Source: Chamaelirium japonicum
Taxonomy: Eukaryota > Streptophyta > Magnoliopsida > Liliales > Melanthiaceae
Direction: 5' to 3'
NCBI GenBank assembly: GCA_947650365.1
Contig: OX393549.1
Location: 27,185,209-27,249,208 of the forward strand
DNA length: 64,000 nt
The position numbers were made by a program, and so were the translations under genes. The notes under the pieces are model-generated. The model was not told the DNA's origin, searched no databases, and was given only the letters and a program-made list of their open reading frames with translations. Below are positions 60,001 through 64,000 of this stretch, one piece after another (the first letter of the stretch is position 1; each line of letters starts with the position of its first letter).

Positions 60001-63000
60001 TAATTCATTCGTACGATCCATTCTAATTCACTAGCACGATGGTACGAATAAATTAGAATGGTTCGTGCGAATGAATTAGAATAGATTGTGCGAATGAATT
60101 AGAATGGATCATACGAATGAATTAGAATGGATCGTGCGAATGAATTAGAATAGATTGTGCGAATGAATTAGAATGGATCGTACGAATGAATTAGAATGGA
60201 TACATTCGTACGAATGAATTAGAATGGACACATTCATGCGTACGATCCATTCTAATTCATTCGCACAATCTATTCTAATTCAGTCGTACGATCCATTCTA
60301 ATTCATTCGCACGATCCATTCTAATTCATTCGCACGAATGAATCCATTCTAATTCTTTCGTACAATCCATTCTATTTCATTCGTACGATCCATTCTTACT
60401 CATTTGTACGATCCATTCTAATTCATTTGCACGAATGTATCCATTCTAATTCATTCGTACGATCCATTCTAATTCATTCGTACGATCCATTCTAATTCAT
60501 TCGTACAATCCATTCTATTTCATTCGTGCGATCCATTCTTACTCATTCGTACGATCCATTCTAATTCATTCGCACGAATGTATCCATTCTAATTCATTCG
60601 TACGATCCATTCTAATTCATTCGTACGATCCATTCTAATTCATTCATACGATCCATTCTAATTCATTCATACGATCCATTCTAATTCTTTCACACGACCC
60701 ATTCTAATTCATTCGTATGATCCATTCTAATTCATTCGTACAATCCATTCTATTTCATTCGTATGATCCATTCTTACTCATTCGTTCGATCCATTCTAAT
60801 TCATTCGCACGAATGTTTCCATTCTAATTCATTCGTACGATCCATTCTAATTCATTCGTACAGTCCATTCTATTTCATTCGTACGATTTATTCTTACTCA
60901 TTCGTATGATCCATTCTAATTCATTCGCACGAATGTATCCATTTTAATTCATTCGTACGATCCATTCTAATTCATTCGTACGATCCATTCTAATTCATTC
61001 GTACAATCCATTCTAACTCATTCGCATGAATTTGTCCATTCTAATTCATTCGTACTATCCATTCAAATTCATTCGCACAATCTATTCTAATTCATTCATA
61101 CGTTCCATTCTAATTCATTACGTACGATCCATTCTAATTTATTCGCACAATCTATTCTAATTCATTCATACGATCCATTCTAATTCCTTCGTATGATCCA
61201 CTCTAATTCATTCGTACGATCCATTCTAATTCATTCGCACGATCAATTCTAATTCATCGTGCGAATGAATTAGAATGGATCGTACGAATGAGTAAGAATG
61301 GATCGTACGAATGAAATAGAATGGATTGAATGAATGAATTAGAATGGATCGTACGAATAAATTAGAATGGATACATTCGTGCGAATGAATTAGAATGGAT
61401 CGTACGATTGAGTAAGAATGGATCGTACGAATGAAATAGAATGGATTGTACGAATGAATTAGAATGGATCGTACGAATGAATTAGAATGGATCGTGTGAA
61501 AGAATTAGAATGGATCGTATGAATGAATTAGAATGGATCGTATGAATGAATTAGAATGGATCGTACGAATGAATTAGAATGGATCGTACGGATGAATTAG
61601 AATGGATACATTCGTGCGAATGAATTAGAATGGATCGTACGAATGAGTAAGAATGGATCGTACGAATGAAAGGATTGTATGGTTGAATTAGAATGGATCA
61701 TATGAATGAATTGGAATGGATCGTGCGAATGAATTTGAATGGATCGTGCGAATGAATTAGAATGGATCGTACGAATGAATTAGAATGGATCGTACGAATG
61801 AATTAGATTGGATCGTATTAATGAATTAGAATGGATCGTACGAATGAATTAGAATGGATACATTCGTGCGAATGAATTAGAATGGATCGTATGAATGAAT
61901 TAGAATGGATCGTACGAATGAATTAGAATGGATCGTACGAATGAATTAGAATGGATCGTATGAATGAAATAGAATGGATCATACGAATGAAATAGAATGG
62001 ATCGTACGAAGGAATTAGAATGGATCGTATGAATGAATTAGAATGGATCGTATGAATGAATTAGAATAGATTACGCGAATGAATTAGAATGGATCGTACG
62101 AATGAATTAGAATAGATTGTGCGAATGAATTAGAATGGATCGTACGCACGAATACATTCGTATGATCCATTCGTACTCATTCGTATGATCCATTCTAATT
62201 CATTCGCACGATCCATTCTAATTCATTCGTACGATCCATTCTAATTCATTCGCACGAATGTATCCATTCTAATTCATTCGTACGATCTATTCTATTTCAT
62301 TCGTATGATCCATTCTAATTCCTTCGTACGATCCATTCAAATTCATTTCCACGATCCATTCTAATTCCTTCGTACGATCCATTCTAATTCCTTCGTACGA
62401 TCCATTTTAATTCATTTGTACGACCCATTATATTTCATTCGTATGATCCATTCTAATTCCTTTGTACGATCCATTCTAATTCATTCGTACGATCCATTCT
62501 AATTCATTCGTACGGATCGTGTGAAAGAATTAGAATGGATTGTACAAATGAATTAGAATGGATCGTGCGAATGAATTAGAATGGATCGTACGAATGAATT
62601 AGAATGGATCGTATGAATGAATTAGAATGAATACATATGAATGAAATAGAATGGATCGTATGAATGAATTAGATTGGATCGTATGAATGAATTAGAATGG
62701 ATCGTGCGTCGTACGAATGAATTAGAATGGATCGTATTAATGAATTAGAATGGATCGTGCGAATGAATTAGAATGGATCGTACGAATGAATTAGAAAGGA
62801 TCGTATGAATGAATTTGAAAGGATACATACGAATGAATTAGAATGGGTCGTATGAATGAATTAGATTGGATCGTATGAATGAATTAGAGTGGATACATTC
62901 GTGCGAATGAATTAGAATGGATCGTATGAATGAATTAGATTGGATCGTATTAATGAGTTAGAATGGATCGTACAAAGGAATTAGAATGGATTGTATGAAT

Positions 63001-64000
63001 GAATTAGAATGGATCGTACGAATGAATTAGAATGGATCGTACAAATGAATTAAAATGGATACATTCGTGCGAATGAATTAGAATGGATCCTACGAATGAG
63101 TAATAATGGATCGTACGAATGTATTCGTGCAAATGAATTAGAATGGATCGTATGTACGAAAGAATTAGAATGGATCGTACGATTGAGTAAGAATGGATCG
63201 TACGAATGAAATAGAATGGATCGTACGAATGAATTAGAATGGATCGTGTGAAAGAATTAGAATGGATCGTGTGAAAGAATTAGAATGGATTGTATGAATG
63301 AATTAGAATGGATCGTATGAATGAATTAGAATGGATCGTACGAATGAATTAGAATGGATCGTATGAATGAATTAGAATGGATCGTACGAATGAATTAGAA
63401 TGGATACATTCGTGCGAATGAATTAGAATGGATCATACGAATGAATTAGAATGGATAGTGCGAATGAATTAGAATGGATCGTACGAATGAGTAAGAATGG
63501 ATCGTACGAATGTATTCGTCCGTGTGAAAGAATTAGAATGGATTGTGCGAATGAATTAGAATGGATCATACGAATTAATTAGAATGGATCGTGCGAATGA
63601 ATTAGAATAGATTGTGCGAATGAATTAGAATGAATCGTACGAATGAATTAGAATGGATACATTCGTGCGAATGAATTAGAATGGATACATTCGAGCGAAT
63701 GAATGAATTAGAATGGATCATACGAATGAATTAGAATGGATCGTACGAATGAATTAGAATGGATCGTAATTTAATTCATTCATACGATCCATTCTAATTC
63801 ATTCGCACAATCTATTCTAATTCATTCGTGCAATCCATTCTAATTCATTCGTACGATCTATTCTAATTCATTCGTACGATCCATTCAAATTCATTCGCAC
63901 GAATGTATCCATTCTAATTCATTCATACAATCTATTCTAATTCATTCGTACGATCCATTCTAATTCATTCGTACAATCCATTCTATTTCATTCGTACGAT
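42040..64000. repeat. 23-bp satellite array, right flank, with frequent strand switching
   Basis: Continuation of the satellite at 1-2561; 42040-42044 is the CTATT duplication. Blocks alternate in orientation (F = GGATCGTACGAATG on plus, R = its complement). Approximate block ends: R 42690, F 43500, R 43905, F 44540, R 44873, F 44937, R 45830, F 46692, R 46915, F 46945, R 47515, F 47690, R 47788, F 48408, R 48828, F 49357, R 49593, F 49780, R 49915, F 49982, R 51290, F 51535, R 51625, F 53045, R 53433, F 53605, R 55358, F 55556, R 57745, F 57950, R 60040, F 60240, R 61257, F 62155, R 62513, F 63768, R to the end. Variant monomers recur in a preferred order. Reading frames such as 45212-45514, 47265-47480 and 55348-55563 encode only IHSNSF-type repeats and are not genes. 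Confidence 0.97.

Noticed and set aside
1-64000. Host genes, tRNA, rRNA or telomere repeats
   Set aside because: I looked on both strands and found only transposon genes and repeats; no cloverleaf, rRNA block or TTTAGGG run was recognised.

Overview
The window comes from a flowering-plant nuclear genome. The signs are Ty3/Gypsy elements of the Tat lineage (second RNase H after the usual one, antisense extra ORF near the 3' LTR), a CACTA (En/Spm) transposon with TNP2-type and TNPA-type genes, and spliceosomal introns. The species cannot be told from the sequence. I see no host gene, tRNA or rRNA; this is repeat-only, probably heterochromatic DNA.

Layout, outside in. (1) The host DNA is a short-period satellite (23-bp monomer plus a 28-bp variant) at 1-2561 and 42040-64000. 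It reverses strand about 40 times in 24.5 kb. (2) A Tat-type Gypsy element, minus strand, lies at 2562-42039. It has 718-bp LTRs and a perfect CTATT target duplication, and removing it restores an intact satellite monomer. (3) A CACTA transposon at 9500-36115 sits inside the integrase region of that Gypsy element. (4) A second, related Gypsy element, minus strand, at 14597-27683, with 733-bp LTRs and an ATTAT duplication, sits inside an intron of the CACTA TNP2 gene. Hand-counted LTR differences (about 3% for the outer element, 1% for the inner) agree with this nesting order.

Both Gypsy copies share one plan, read from the left (3') LTR: LTR, polypurine tract, a 1.4-1.7 kb minisatellite rich in the palindrome GACCGATCGGTC, an antisense three-exon extra gene (aORF) with its own promoter, a spacer of repeated small hairpins where aORF and gag-pol converge, gag-pol on the minus strand, primer-binding site, LTR. 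gag-pol is broken in both copies, while the aORF is open in both. The aORF predicts a nuclear protein: a Transposase_28-like N-terminal block, an SV40-like nuclear localisation signal, a long acidic tract and a C-terminal coiled coil.

The CACTA element carries TNP2 (plus strand, split by the inner Gypsy element). Further right, a TNPA-like gene fragment on the opposite strand is sandwiched between two 181-bp satellite arrays in inverted orientation, which suggests an inversion between the arrays. Its ends carry dense ACCGACGG subterminal repeats.

The items most worth a second look are the conserved aORF module, the strand-switching satellite with duplicated switch junctions, and the inverted 181-bp arrays around the TNPA-like gene.
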